Assembly: GCA_902363625.1 (NCBI GenBank) | Contig: CABJAS010000006.1 | Span: 124,001 to 188,000 of the forward strand | From: Clostridiaceae bacterium | GTDB lineage: Bacteria > Bacillota_I > Bacilli_A > Erysipelotrichales > Coprobacillaceae | DNA length: 64,000 bases | Reading direction: 5' to 3' | Shown here: piece by piece, positions 36,214 through 45,195 of the stretch | Position numbering within the stretch: position 1 is the stretch's first letter | Layout: every line of letters starts with the position of its first letter | The notes under the pieces: generated by a model | Databases searched by the model: none | Seen by the model: the letters and a program-made list of their open reading frames with translations, nothing else | What the model was told of the DNA's origin: nothing | Translations under genes and position numbers: made by a program

Positions 36214-37257
36214 TTATCTTTCTAATGCCAATTCGATTAAGCGGTCTAATAATTTTTGATAGTTCAGTCCACTTGCTTCCCATAATTTAGGATACATACT
36301 GATACTTGTAAACCCGGGCATCGTATTGATTTCATTTAAATAGACCTCTCCGGTATCTTTATCTAAAAAGAAATCCACACGTGCTAATCCATGCCCATCG
36401 ACTGCTTTAAATACTTTGACTGCTGTTTCCCGAATATATTTTGTCACTTCATCACTCACCAATGCCGGTGCTCTTGTTTTTGAATTTTCATCTTCATATT
36501 TAGATTCAAAAGTATAGAAGTCTCCGGCTGGCAGAATCTCTCCCACGATTGTTGCCTGAGGATCATCGTTCCCTAAAACCGCACATTCCAATTCTGTAGC
36601 GTTAATGCCTTTTTCTACGACTACTTTACGATCATACTGAGCAGCTTCCTCTAATTTTGCCATTAATTCATGACGCTCATTCACCTTATAGCAGCCCACC
36701 GAAGACCCACTGTTAGATGCTTTAACAAAACAAGGATACCCAAGCTTTGATGTAATGATGTCTTCAATGTTCGTATGCTCACAAAAATCCTGATCGACGA
36801 TTACCAAAGTGCCATCGTAACGCTTTTTCACATAGGCGGATTTCACTTGCTTCACCCCTGCCTGTTCAAGGATCATCTTTGTATAAATTTTATCCATCGA
36901 TACACTTGAACCCAAAACTCGGCAGCCGACATAAGGCACTTTAGCTAATTCCAGCAAGCCTTGAATCGTTCCATCTTCTCCATACATTCCATGAAGCACC
37001 GGAAACACAACATCAAAAGATTTAATCAATCCATAAAGATCTTCCACTTTTTGGCTTCCTTCCAGCCAAGAAGGCAAGGTTAAATCGGTTTGCTCAGGTG
37101 ATAAAATGTGCCATTGCCCCATTTGATCGATTCCCGCTAGTGTAATCTCATATTTCTTTTTATCTAATTCTCTATATACGGATGTACATGACATTCTTGA
37201 TACGGAATGTTCAGTTGACTGTCCTCCGCAAATGACAAGTAATTTTTGTTTATTCAT
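36214..37257 (-). CDS. ddl: D-alanine--D-alanine ligase
   Basis: A 347-residue ATP-grasp enzyme making D-Ala-D-Ala for peptidoglycan. It has CGGQSTEHSVSRMS at 10-23, HGMYGEDGTIQG at 89-100, VKASNSGSSVGCYKV near 178-192 and EINTMPGFTSISMYP near the end. The active-site loop reads SKYEDE with a tyrosine at 254; ligases that make D-Ala-D-Lac in intrinsically vancomycin-resistant lactic bacteria have phenylalanine there. D-Ala-D-Ala specificity is thus predicted. It stands alone, away from murF. Confidence 0.95.
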   Translation of the reverse strand: MNKQKLLVICGGQSTEHSVSRMSCTSVYRELDKKKYEITLAGIDQMGQWHILSPEQTDLTLPSWLEGSQKVEDLYGLIKSFDVVFPVLHGMYGEDGTIQGLLELAKVPYVGCRVLGSSVSMDKIYTKMILEQAGVKQVKSAYVKKRYDGTLVIVDQDFCEHTNIEDIITSKLGYPCFVKASNSGSSVGCYKVNERHELMAKLEEAAQYDRKVVVEKGINATELECAVLGNDDPQATIVGEILPAGDFYTFESKYEDENSKTRAPALVSDEVTKYIRETAVKVFKAVDGHGLARVDFFLDKDTGEVYLNEINTMPGFTSISMYPKLWEASGLNYQKLLDRLIELALER

Positions 37258-37348
37258 CTCTCTCGTCCTCTTCTTTTTTTAATCCTTACCTATTATATCA
37301 TTGAACTAAAAAAAATCACTAAAAAATAAAAGAAATTCATCTCACAGA

Positions 37349-38680
37349 TCAACACACTATCTTCAGACAATTAAGCCATTTTTCAATTTCAGATAGCTTT
37401 GCAGATGACAACGCCTTCAAAAAGTGAATAAACTGCCTCTGCCATTCCATCGAACTCTCTAACTCCTCTAATAAGGAACGGTTTAAACATTGGGTCTGAT
37501 GGAAAGCATCGCCATTAGGATTAAGCAGCTTGATGATAACCGCCACCTCTTTTAAGTCCATACTAGAAAAGAACTGCCAGTATTCTTTACCATAAAAGAT
37601 ATCATTTTCCAATAAATCCAGCATATCATAAAGCGGAATATCAGACAGATATTGAATTTTTTCCTCTACTTTGGTCATCTCTTTTAAATCATCGAAAGCT
37701 TTATCAAATACAGCATTATCTGAACTTTCTAAATAGACCATCGTTTTCTCACTAAAGGCAGGCTGATATAAAAAAGCATCATAGCTCTCATAAATAAAAT
37801 ATTTAAATATACGGATAATATTTTCTTTATAACTAAGAAGATAGTTTCTGACTTCCTGATCGGCAACATGGGATAAAGAAGATGTTATTTCGTGTGTTAT
37901 ATCTTTGTCTGATAAGATGTTTTTCAATTCATCTATGTCTGTCTTTTCAAAAAACAATCCGATGGAATGATGCAGTAAACTATAAGCTGTCATCTGACAT
38001 ACGATTAATTCAAAAAGATTGATGCTTAAATAGTCGATTGAAATGCCTTTAAGAGCAACATATTGTCCAATAAGCTCAGGCAAATCATGACGAAAATACC
38101 AGCAGAAACGATTTTCTAAAGTAAAACGGCGAATATAGTAAATAACTAAGTCTATTCCCGATAAGCCATACATGTCATGATCTAACGGTAATCCATCAAT
38201 GAGCGGATAATCCAAATCTCCTTCTACATAGCAGTAATTAAAAACTGCTCGATACTCTTGTAAAGTCTTTAGAAAATTAGGAATCTGTTCATTGATGATA
38301 CTGAGATAGCGGTCATTTTGAATAGGGAGTATCTGTGTCTTTAAGGAGTCGTAAATAGCTTGTATTTTTTGAGTGTCTCTTTTTAGTGTATGAAGTCCAT
38401 CCTCAAAAAAGAACACGATTGAATGATCGTTTAATGCTTTCGGATCTTTGCAGCTATGCTTAAACATATAATTAATGGTATCAATAATCCTTAAAAACTG
38501 ACTCTGACTGACCGAACTGCTGTTTTGATGCTGATAATGCAACGCTAAATGCAAAGTAAGCTCCTCTATTTCCTGATAGATACTTTCCGCTTTTTCATCG
38601 CTGATATAATGCCGATCTAAAGCAATCTGAATTGTCTCAAAAAGAGAATAGTGTGGTATAGCTAATTCATTGATCCTCAT
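37349..38680 (-). CDS. Uncharacterised 443-residue protein (DUF6179-like?)
   Basis: A soluble, mostly alpha-helical protein without signal peptide. I see no catalytic motif. Notable stretches are DGLPLDHDMYGLSGIDLVIY near residue 170 and RFCWYFRHDLPELIGQY near residue 197. It overlaps the upstream 137-residue gene by 14 bases, so the two are coupled. From memory the pair resembles DUF6323/DUF6179 gene pairs of Bacillota, but I cannot confirm this. It could be a two-subunit complex of unknown role. Confidence 0.6.
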   Translation of the reverse strand: MRINELAIPHYSLFETIQIALDRHYISDEKAESIYQEIEELTLHLALHYQHQNSSSVSQSQFLRIIDTINYMFKHSCKDPKALNDHSIVFFFEDGLHTLKRDTQKIQAIYDSLKTQILPIQNDRYLSIINEQIPNFLKTLQEYRAVFNYCYVEGDLDYPLIDGLPLDHDMYGLSGIDLVIYYIRRFTLENRFCWYFRHDLPELIGQYVALKGISIDYLSINLFELIVCQMTAYSLLHHSIGLFFEKTDIDELKNILSDKDITHEITSSLSHVADQEVRNYLLSYKENIIRIFKYFIYESYDAFLYQPAFSEKTMVYLESSDNAVFDKAFDDLKEMTKVEEKIQYLSDIPLYDMLDLLENDIFYGKEYWQFFSSMDLKEVAVIIKLLNPNGDAFHQTQCLNRSLLEELESSMEWQRQFIHFLKALSSAKLSEIEKWLNCLKIVC

Positions 38681-39080
38681 GCTGACCTACCTCCTGATCC
38701 AATAAAATAAGGAGTTCATCCATGATCGAGGTGGACTGACCTTTTGTTTGTTTAAAAGCAATCGCAACAAGTTCACTTAAACGATCATCGGACAATCGCC
38801 AGTCATTTTGTGAACGAACCATATAATAAGAACGAATGATCATTCTTAATGTATTTACATAGTTTTGTTCGTGCAGATAACCACTCTCAATAATGGAAGT
38901 TATAATTTTCCTCATTTTAGCAGGATCAAGTTCAATCCATTCCAATTGTTTACAAACCTGTCTTTGATAGGTAACCAGGTTTTGATAATCTTCTAAAGAT
39001 AATGTCACTTTGATCGCTAATAAATCCTGCTTTAATTTCAGCCATTCCTTATCCTTTTCCACTTGTTTTTTTATGAGCAT
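38667..39080 (-). CDS. Uncharacterised helical protein, partner of the 443-residue protein (DUF6323-like?)
   Basis: A 137-residue helical, charged protein (LSLEDYQNLVTYQRQVCKQL, then DPAKMRKIITSIIESGYLHE and NYVNTLRMIIRSYYMVRSQN). The ATG follows AAAGGAG (AAAGGAGACAACAT). It overlaps the next gene by 14 bases. No enzyme motif or membrane segment is visible. The linkage and overlap suggest the two products act together. The family label is from memory only. Confidence 0.6.
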   Translation of the reverse strand: MLIKKQVEKDKEWLKLKQDLLAIKVTLSLEDYQNLVTYQRQVCKQLEWIELDPAKMRKIITSIIESGYLHEQNYVNTLRMIIRSYYMVRSQNDWRLSDDRLSELVAIAFKQTKGQSTSIMDELLILLDQEVGQHEDQ

Positions 39081-39184
39081 ATGTTGTCTCCTTTCTAAAG
39101 ACTACATACTTAATATCATATCCGTGCTTACATATCAATTCTTGAATAAATCGTGATTTTGTGGTAATATAAACGTAGAGATAA

Positions 39185-39248
39185 AGAAAAAAACGTGTTA
39201 TTTTGATATGTGTCCAAGTATTTGGGGACATATCATTACAGCACGTTT
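39185..39248 (-). terminator. Long two-part terminator hairpin after ppk2
   Basis: The outer stem is AAACGTG (39191-39197) with CACGTTT (39242-39248), and the inner stem is TGATATGTGTCC with GGGGACATATCA. It is followed on the minus strand by TTTTTTTCTTT. Confidence 0.75.
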
Positions 39249-40106
39249 TTATTGTTTTAACTGTTTTTTTGCTTCCTGCATTGCTTCACGCATTTCATCA
39301 GATACTTCAGGATATTGTGGATCAATTTCTTTAAGCGCATCAAGCATAATTTCCGATACTAAATAGCGGGTATACCACTTTTGATCGGCAGGTATGACAT
39401 ACCATGGCGCTTCCTTTGTTGCCGTTTTAGTGATCGCTGTATTGAATGCTTCCATATATTCTTCCCAAAGTGCTCTTTCTTTTAGGTCACTTTCAGAGAA
39501 TTTCCAGTTCTTTTCAGGAATTTCAATGCGTTCTAAGAAACGCTTTTTTTGTTCCTCTTTTGACACATTCAAAAAAATCTTAACAATACGGTAACTGTTG
39601 TCATAAAGGTATTCCTCATAGTGACGAATGTGTTTATAGCGGTTTTCAAAGAAATCTTTTTTCAGACAGCGCTTTGCCATCTGGTAGGTCTTTTGCAGCT
39701 CATGAACCTTTACAACCAAAACATCTTCATAATAAGAACGATTAAAGATCGCCATCTTTCCCCGTCTTGGCATCGCCTTGTTGGCACGCCATAAGAAATC
39801 ATGTGCTAATTCTTCGCTGGTTGGCTGTTTAAAGCTGTAGACATCAATCCCTTGGGGGTTAATGCCGCTCATCACATGCTTGATTGTACTGTCCTTACCG
39901 GCTGCATCCAGTGCTTGTATAATAATAACTAATGATTCTTTGGAATCTGCATATAATCGATCCTGCAAAGCATCGATCTTCATTTGATTTTCATTTGTTT
40001 TACGAACGATTTCTTCTCGCCTTGACTTATCCATCTTACTGTTGGTTGGCATCTTTCGAATATCACATTCCTTATCTCCATCAAATCGATATTCTTTTAT
40101 TTCCAT
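39249..40106 (-). CDS. Polyphosphate kinase 2 family protein
   Basis: A 285-residue PPK2 enzyme moving phosphate between polyphosphate and nucleotides. Walker A LDAAGKDST at 66-74, the Walker B-like FNRSYYEDVLVVKVHEL near residue 122, and lid-region KRFLERIEIPEKNWKFSESD. The length and GKDS motif fit a single-domain PPK2; the exact class (ADP, AMP or GDP preference) cannot be set by eye. It is monocistronic with a long terminator. Confidence 0.92.
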   Translation of the reverse strand: MEIKEYRFDGDKECDIRKMPTNSKMDKSRREEIVRKTNENQMKIDALQDRLYADSKESLVIIIQALDAAGKDSTIKHVMSGINPQGIDVYSFKQPTSEELAHDFLWRANKAMPRRGKMAIFNRSYYEDVLVVKVHELQKTYQMAKRCLKKDFFENRYKHIRHYEEYLYDNSYRIVKIFLNVSKEEQKKRFLERIEIPEKNWKFSESDLKERALWEEYMEAFNTAITKTATKEAPWYVIPADQKWYTRYLVSEIMLDALKEIDPQYPEVSDEMREAMQEAKKQLKQ

Positions 40107-40171
40107 ACTTTCGTCCTCCTTGTTGGTTTCATTATACCCCTATTTATATAAAAATGCCAAAAAGATAGACC

Positions 40172-40930
40172 TTAACTTTTTTGTTTTTGCTTTCTTACAA
40201 AAATATAGCGTGACTCATCAGACAACGCTTCATCAAAATGATAGCCTAATTCATGAAAGGCTTTTACTCCTTCAAAGTCTAAAATGTTATGTTCACTCAA
40301 ATAGCGTACCATTGCCCCTCGTGCCATCTTGACATAAACACCCTTTTCTTTTAACAAAATACCGTCATCTTCCATAAAGTAGCACTTCACATATCTTACA
40401 TCCGGCGTAACAAATTTTTGTATGATACGGCTATGCTGGGCACTCGCTAAATCTAAGATTTCTTTATCTTCCTTAATAATAGCTTGATAGATTTTATCTT
40501 TCCAAAAATCATACAAGCTCTTACAAAAAGAAGTATGAAACGGATTATTGATTTCCAAACGATAGGGTACCACCCCGTCAAATGCACGCAGCAAGCCATA
40601 AAACCCGGATAAGATATAGAGATGTTCGTCGGCATAGTCAAACCACTTTGTTTCAAAGATATGAGGTGCCATGTAGGTATACTGAATCCCATCAAACGCT
40701 AATAAAGCCGGAGTGAAGGATTCTTGAAGATTCATCTTCTGATACATTTGATAAGCCTGCTCCGCAATCGCCTCACTGCATCCTAGTGTCTTTTTTAAGG
40801 CTGGAACATTTAATGTTTTCATATAGCGTCTAAGCTGCTCACTCTCTTGAATGAACATGGGAATTGTTTTAGCTTCCATATAATCGATATTCGTTCGCAT
40901 CCTTTTAGCTGGAGCAATAATAATCTTCAT
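40172..40930 (-). CDS. yaaA: YaaA/DUF328 family peroxide-stress protein
   Basis: A 252-residue protein. It begins MKIIIAPAKRM (the conserved ISPAK/APAK start), has AFDGIQYTYM near residue 78, ILSGFYGLLRAFDGVVPYRLE near residue 107 and an HELGYHFDEALSDESRYIFVR end. YaaA of E. coli lowers free iron after peroxide and binds DNA. The start follows GGAGGTGAGACC. It sits 41 bases after murF, with a terminator hairpin in between. Confidence 0.9.
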   Translation of the reverse strand: MKIIIAPAKRMRTNIDYMEAKTIPMFIQESEQLRRYMKTLNVPALKKTLGCSEAIAEQAYQMYQKMNLQESFTPALLAFDGIQYTYMAPHIFETKWFDYADEHLYILSGFYGLLRAFDGVVPYRLEINNPFHTSFCKSLYDFWKDKIYQAIIKEDKEILDLASAQHSRIIQKFVTPDVRYVKCYFMEDDGILLKEKGVYVKMARGAMVRYLSEHNILDFEGVKAFHELGYHFDEALSDESRYIFVRKQKQKS

Positions 40931-40943
40931 GGTCTCACCTCCG

Positions 40944-40973
40944 ATTAAAAGAGACTGTCCTTTGACAGTCTCT
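40944..40973 (-). terminator. Terminator of murF
   Basis: AGAGACTGTC and GACAGTCTCT (40950-40959 with 40964-40973) around CTTT, followed on the minus strand by TTTTAATC. Confidence 0.75.
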
Positions 40974-42318
40974 AAGCTGCTTTATAACGTTCCATCAAAT
41001 AACGTGTAATCTCTACTAAATTCATGCCCTGAGACCCTTTCACCAGCAAAATATCCTCCGGTTTTAATAAGCCGTCTAACTGACGAATAGCCGCATCATT
41101 ATCTTTAAAATGGTAAGTTTCCTTGATCCCATTTCTTTTGGCACTGTCTTCAATAAACTTAGATTCCTTTCCAATACAAATAACAAGATCAATCTTCTTT
41201 TTAGCTAAGGTACTTCCCACCTGACGATGCAGATCTTCACTGAATTCACCAAGCTCCAGCATATCCGCTAAGATTGCTACTTTTCTTTCTTTATATTTAG
41301 ATAACACATCAATACTTGACATCATGGAATCTAAATTAGCATTATAAGTACCGTCAATCAATGTCATGTTTTGTGATAATGAATAAAAATCCATTCTTTT
41401 CTTTGTAAGTTCAAAGGATTCAATACCTTTAATCATCAATTCCGGTTCAATCTTTAACTGATCTCCCACTGCAATCGCCGCCAAAGCATTTGATACAAAA
41501 TGACTGCCCGGAACATTTACCGTTACCAAGCGATTTTTCCATTTAAATGTACTTAAATGTGGGATGGATACAATATCAGATGCCTGATAAAGAGAAGGCT
41601 GTTCCATTCCAAATGTAATCACCTCATGATTTAAAGCATATTCATGAAGCTTATCATTATCATTATTAATAATTAATTTGCCATCTTCTTTCAAGCCGTC
41701 AATAATTTCCAGCTTTGCTTTTAAGATATTGTCACGTGATCCCAAATTACCGATATGTGCCGTTCCAACATTGGTGATGACCGCAATATCCGGTTCAGCA
41801 ATCAGGCTTAATTCATGAATTTCACCTAAGTTATTCATTCCCATTTCCAGTACCATGACTTCTTCATCCTGCAGTCTTAAAATAGTGAGAGGTAACCCAA
41901 TCTGATTATTATAGTTTCCTAATGTTTTTAAGGTTTTATATTTAGTTTCAATAACACTGGCTATCATATCTTTCGTACTGGTTTTGCCAACGCTTCCGGT
42001 AATCGCCACTACTTTTACATTTTTATGCATACGATGATAATGTGCCATGTCCTGTAATGCCTTTAAGGTATCTGCTACTAAAATGACAGTTTTATCCGCA
42101 GGATAATCGCCTTCTTTTGCTGTGATAATCGATCCTGCACCATTTTGAAAAGCCGTCTCAATAAACGCATGACCATCAAACACTTCTCCCACTAAAGGAA
42201 TATACATATCCCCTGGCTGTATTTTTCGTGTATCTTGATTAAATGATCGAATGTCCGCATTTATATCTCCTTGAAGCAATTTCCCATTTGTAGCCGCTAA
42301 GATATCTTTTACTTTCAT
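40972..42318 (-). CDS. murF: UDP-N-acetylmuramoyl-tripeptide--D-alanyl-D-alanine ligase
   Basis: A 448-residue ATP-dependent Mur ligase that adds D-Ala-D-Ala to the peptidoglycan precursor. It has an N-terminal uridine-binding domain (FNQDTRKIQPGDMYIPLVGE near residue 26), the ATP loop GSVGKTST at 108-115, EMGMNNLGEIHELSLIAEPD near residue 157 and the C-terminal ligase domain with LIDGTYNANLDSMMSSID. Cytosolic. Together with ddl at 36214 it supplies the terminal dipeptide step. It has its own terminator. Confidence 0.96.
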   Translation of the reverse strand: MKVKDILAATNGKLLQGDINADIRSFNQDTRKIQPGDMYIPLVGEVFDGHAFIETAFQNGAGSIITAKEGDYPADKTVILVADTLKALQDMAHYHRMHKNVKVVAITGSVGKTSTKDMIASVIETKYKTLKTLGNYNNQIGLPLTILRLQDEEVMVLEMGMNNLGEIHELSLIAEPDIAVITNVGTAHIGNLGSRDNILKAKLEIIDGLKEDGKLIINNDNDKLHEYALNHEVITFGMEQPSLYQASDIVSIPHLSTFKWKNRLVTVNVPGSHFVSNALAAIAVGDQLKIEPELMIKGIESFELTKKRMDFYSLSQNMTLIDGTYNANLDSMMSSIDVLSKYKERKVAILADMLELGEFSEDLHRQVGSTLAKKKIDLVICIGKESKFIEDSAKRNGIKETYHFKDNDAAIRQLDGLLKPEDILLVKGSQGMNLVEITRYLMERYKAA

Positions 42319-42420
42319 GTTATCCCCACTTTCGTTGTAATTTTATTATACTATAAAAATAAGCTGGTGCAAGTTATAAGCCATTTTCTCGAACTAAAAT
42401 AAAAACTCCTCTTTCTATCA

Positions 42421-42449
42421 TTGTAATCTCAGAGCAGATTGCTTATAAT
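42421..42449 (+). promoter_or_regulatory. Promoter of the PTS IIB gene
   Basis: TTGTAA (42421-42426), a 17-base spacer and TATAAT (42444-42449), 33 bases ahead of the ATG. Confidence 0.7.
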
Positions 42450-42481
42450 TAAATTAATATGAAGAAACGGAGATAATAATC

Positions 42482-42907
42482 ATGATCAAAATATTAATTA
42501 GTTGTGGAGCCGGGATGTCATCAAGCTTTTTAGCCCAAAAATTGCAGAATGCCTGCATCGAAAAAGGATTGGATCAAGAATACAGTTTTGATTTTTACCC
42601 TATTCATATGGCAGGGGACGAAGCTGTTACTAAATTAAAAGAGTATGATATTTGTATGGTATGTCCTCATTTGCGTCTTTTTGTAGATGCTTTATGTAAA
42701 AAACATAATGTGACAACTCCTATCTATGTTCTGCCGCCAAGAATGTATGGTACTATGTTTTTAGATCAGGTCATTACGGATGCAAAGGATATTGTAGAAG
42801 GATTCAAACAAGATCATATGAATCCATGGCATTTCCCCGGTGAAGATAATCCATTAAAAGTAAGAAGAAGATTTGCTTACCGCAATCAAGACCAAGATAA
42901 AGGATAA
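42482..42907 (+). CDS. PTS lactose/cellobiose-type IIB component, standalone
   Basis: A 141-residue protein whose first 100 residues are an IIB domain with the phosphorylated cysteine at C8 in ILISCGAGMSSS. A 30-residue C-terminal extension (MNPWHFPGEDNPLKVRRRFA) is unusual. No IIA or IIC partner is in the window, so it either serves a distant transporter or has a regulatory role. It has its own promoter and terminator. Confidence 0.85.
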   Translation: MIKILISCGAGMSSSFLAQKLQNACIEKGLDQEYSFDFYPIHMAGDEAVTKLKEYDICMVCPHLRLFVDALCKKHNVTTPIYVLPPRMYGTMFLDQVITDAKDIVEGFKQDHMNPWHFPGEDNPLKVRRRFAYRNQDQDKG

Positions 42908-42914
42908 AACAGCT

Positions 42915-42941
42915 AAGACAAAACATCGTTTTGTCTTTTTT
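42915..42941 (+). terminator. Terminator of IIB gene
   Basis: AAGACAAAAC and GTTTTGTCTT around ATC, followed by TTTT. Confidence 0.8.
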
Positions 42942-42958
42942 AATGAAAGGAGTTTATC

Positions 42959-43816
42959 GTGTATACATTAATGAAACAGATAAAAGACAATGAAGCATTG
43001 CGAAAAAGCTTTAATTCCCTAGCCCAAAAGACCTTCGGCATTACCTTTGAAAAATGGTATCAAGATGGTTTTTGGACAGAGCGCTATGTCCCCTATGTTT
43101 TTGTGAAAGAGTCAAAGGTAATCGCTAATGTATCTGTCAATCTAATTCATATAATGGATCAAGGCACAAGCAGAAGCTATGTTCAGCTTGGCACTGTGAT
43201 GACCGATGAAAATTACCGCCACCAAGGCTTAGCTAAACTATTAATGAAAGAAGTCATTAAAGATTGGAAAGACCAGTGTGACGGCATCTATTTATTTGCC
43301 AATGAAGCTGCTTTAGAATTCTATCCTAAATTCTCCTTCATAAAAGCTACGGAGTATCAGTACAGTTTTACTATTCAGCCAAAAAGCGGTGATTTTTATA
43401 AGCTGGATATGACTCGGCATAAAAATCAAACCTTATTTAAACATTATTATGCACTGGGGAATCCGTTTTCCGGTTTTGCTTTGAAAGATAATCTTGAACT
43501 GTTGATGTTTTACTGTCTGGATGATCTAAAAGACTGCGTTTACTATTCTAAACAATTTGATCTTGTCTTGATAGCAAAACAAAAAAAGAACACCCTGCTG
43601 TGCTATGATATTTTCGGCAGAACGAACGCTTCATTAGAAGAAATAACGGCTTCCTTTAGTAACCTTAACCATTCGCATATCACCCTCGGATTTACTCCAA
43701 AAGATACAAAAGGCTATACTGTTATGCCTTTAGAAGAAAATCATCTATTTATCACAAAAAATATGCTTACTCATTTTGATACAAAGAAGATGTTCCCTTT
43801 GTTATCACATGCTTAG
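42959..43816 (+). CDS. GNAT acetyltransferase, Eis-like two-part protein
   Basis: A 285-residue protein from GTG 42959, seven bases after GGAG. The N-terminal GNAT half has LGTVMTDENYRHQGLAKLLM with the RHQGLA acetyl-CoA loop near residue 88 and EAALEFYPKFSF. The C-terminal 140 residues form a second domain, as in Eis-type or DUF4081-like acetyltransferases. The acceptor is unknown. It is followed by its own terminator. The ribosome site lies just after the IIB terminator. Confidence 0.82.
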   Translation: MYTLMKQIKDNEALRKSFNSLAQKTFGITFEKWYQDGFWTERYVPYVFVKESKVIANVSVNLIHIMDQGTSRSYVQLGTVMTDENYRHQGLAKLLMKEVIKDWKDQCDGIYLFANEAALEFYPKFSFIKATEYQYSFTIQPKSGDFYKLDMTRHKNQTLFKHYYALGNPFSGFALKDNLELLMFYCLDDLKDCVYYSKQFDLVLIAKQKKNTLLCYDIFGRTNASLEEITASFSNLNHSHITLGFTPKDTKGYTVMPLEENHLFITKNMLTHFDTKKMFPLLSHA

Positions 43817-43848
43817 ATAATGTTTTATCATACCTTAAAAATTGATAG

Positions 43849-43884
43849 AAACTTCTCCTATTATTTATGGGGAAGTTTTTTATA
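43849..43884 (+). terminator. Terminator of the acetyltransferase gene
   Basis: AAACTTCTCC (43849-43858) pairs with GGGGAAGTTT (43869-43878), followed by TTT. Confidence 0.7.
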
Positions 43885-43919
43885 CCCTATATATCCATTA
43901 TTAGGAGACACCGGTATAA

Positions 43920-43950
43920 AAAAGATCTGCATACCATAATGCAAATCTCT
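43920..43950 (-). terminator. Terminator of the 87-residue membrane gene
   Basis: GATTTGCAT pairs with ATGCAGATC (43939-43947 with 43924-43932), followed on the minus strand by TTTTTT. Confidence 0.7.
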
Positions 43951-43952
43951 TT

Positions 43953-44216
43953 TTATTTTCTCAGGTCACTAAATTTTTTAATGGATACGATCACAAATTT
44001 ACTTACTTCTTTCACCAAGGTACCTATTGCCAACATTAAAAAAAATAATGCAATCCAAGTCAGCCACAATGTAATCTGTGTAGTATCCATATAATGAACA
44101 TCTTTTAAAGTCCAACAGACACCATACAGCAATAAGGCGTTGGATAAAATTAACCCGGATATGATTAAGTATTTTATTGTATTTTTAAAACTGGTCTTAT
44201 CAGCTTCAGGTTTCAT
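43953..44216 (-). CDS. Small two-helix membrane protein
   Basis: 87 residues with two hydrophobic helices (LIISGLILSNALLLYGVC at about 17-34 and ITLWLTWIALFFLMLAIGTL at about 48-67) and basic ends. The ATG follows AAAGGAG, so it looks like a real gene. It is closed by a terminator, with the AAA ATPase gene 148 bases upstream. No family recognised; function unknown. Confidence 0.65.
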   Translation of the reverse strand: MKPEADKTSFKNTIKYLIISGLILSNALLLYGVCWTLKDVHYMDTTQITLWLTWIALFFLMLAIGTLVKEVSKFVIVSIKKFSDLRK

Positions 44217-44364
44217 TTTTCTCCTTTCCAGATAATATATCTTTACTAAAACAGGCTAATTTAACAGCTCTCTATTATTAAGTGAATCCACATACCGATA
44301 TAAATGATTTCAGTATAAAAAGTATAGAAGATCCTAATAAATTACAGTGAATACTGCTTTTAGA

Positions 44365-45108
44365 TTATCTTTCATCCAAATCATCAAATAAATGATGCTG
44401 CAAGCTGTCAGGATCATCTAAAACCAATTTATAGGTCTGGTAAATATCGGTATCTTTGAGATTGACTTTCCTAAAATTATGGTTGAGATCATAAATGATA
44501 CCATCTCGATAAGAAAGTAGGATCGGTGAATGGGTACTGATAATAAACTGTGATCCCCCTCTAACAAGATCATGAATCAAGACAAGTAAAGCCAGTTGTC
44601 TTGAAGGCGAAAGTGCCGCTTCCGGTTCATCTAATAAGTATAAGCCATTTTTAGAAAAACGATGAGTCATCAATTGCATAAATGATTCACCATGCGAGCT
44701 TTGATGCAGACTTTTCCCTCCGTAGCTATTGAAAGCACCGGACTGGACTTTATCTAACTCTTCCAATTCGGTAGCAACGTTATAAAAGCTTTCTGCACGT
44801 AAAAAGAATTTAGTTTGAGGTCTGCGATAGCCCTTCATAATTTTTAGGTATCGGTATAAATCAGAATGTGTGTTTGCTGTCTGAAATAAGAAGTTTTGAG
44901 TACCACCCTCGGCATTCAATCCCAAACCAACTGCCAAGGCTTCAACAAATGTGCTTTTACCTACTCCATTTTCACCAATAAAAAATGAAACTGGGCTTTC
45001 AAACACCAGCCTATCAAAATTTTGAATAAGTGGTATGTTGAAAGGATAGGCTTCCATTGAAGCTGTCTCTTTTTCTAATCGCACTTGTTTGACAAACAAT
45101 CCATCCAT
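44365..45108 (-). CDS. AAA-type ATPase, ABC/RecF-like (AAA_23)
   Basis: About 247 residues with Walker A GENGVGKST near residue 48, a signature-like HGESFMQLM near residue 140, Walker B LYLLDEPEAAL near residue 160 and an H-loop FIISTHSPIL near residue 190. This is a stand-alone ATPase of the DUF3696/AAA_23 class with a short lid, like small OLD- or RecF-type ATPases. No nuclease partner is adjacent. I start at ATG 45108, eight bases after GGGG. Role unknown; defence or repair are options. Confidence 0.85.
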   Translation of the reverse strand: MDGLFVKQVRLEKETASMEAYPFNIPLIQNFDRLVFESPVSFFIGENGVGKSTFVEALAVGLGLNAEGGTQNFLFQTANTHSDLYRYLKIMKGYRRPQTKFFLRAESFYNVATELEELDKVQSGAFNSYGGKSLHQSSHGESFMQLMTHRFSKNGLYLLDEPEAALSPSRQLALLVLIHDLVRGGSQFIISTHSPILLSYRDGIIYDLNHNFRKVNLKDTDIYQTYKLVLDDPDSLQHHLFDDLDER

Positions 45109-45195
45109 AACATTCACCCCTTTTTCTCATTATAGCAAACTCTATCAAGATTGAGTATGTTTATATAAAAAGGACATCCAAGATGCCCTAAATAT

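Noticed and set aside
39191..39248. Long inverted repeat taken as a miniature transposable element
   Set aside because: It lies directly after the ppk2 stop, has a T run on the coding strand and no target duplication, so a terminator explains it better.
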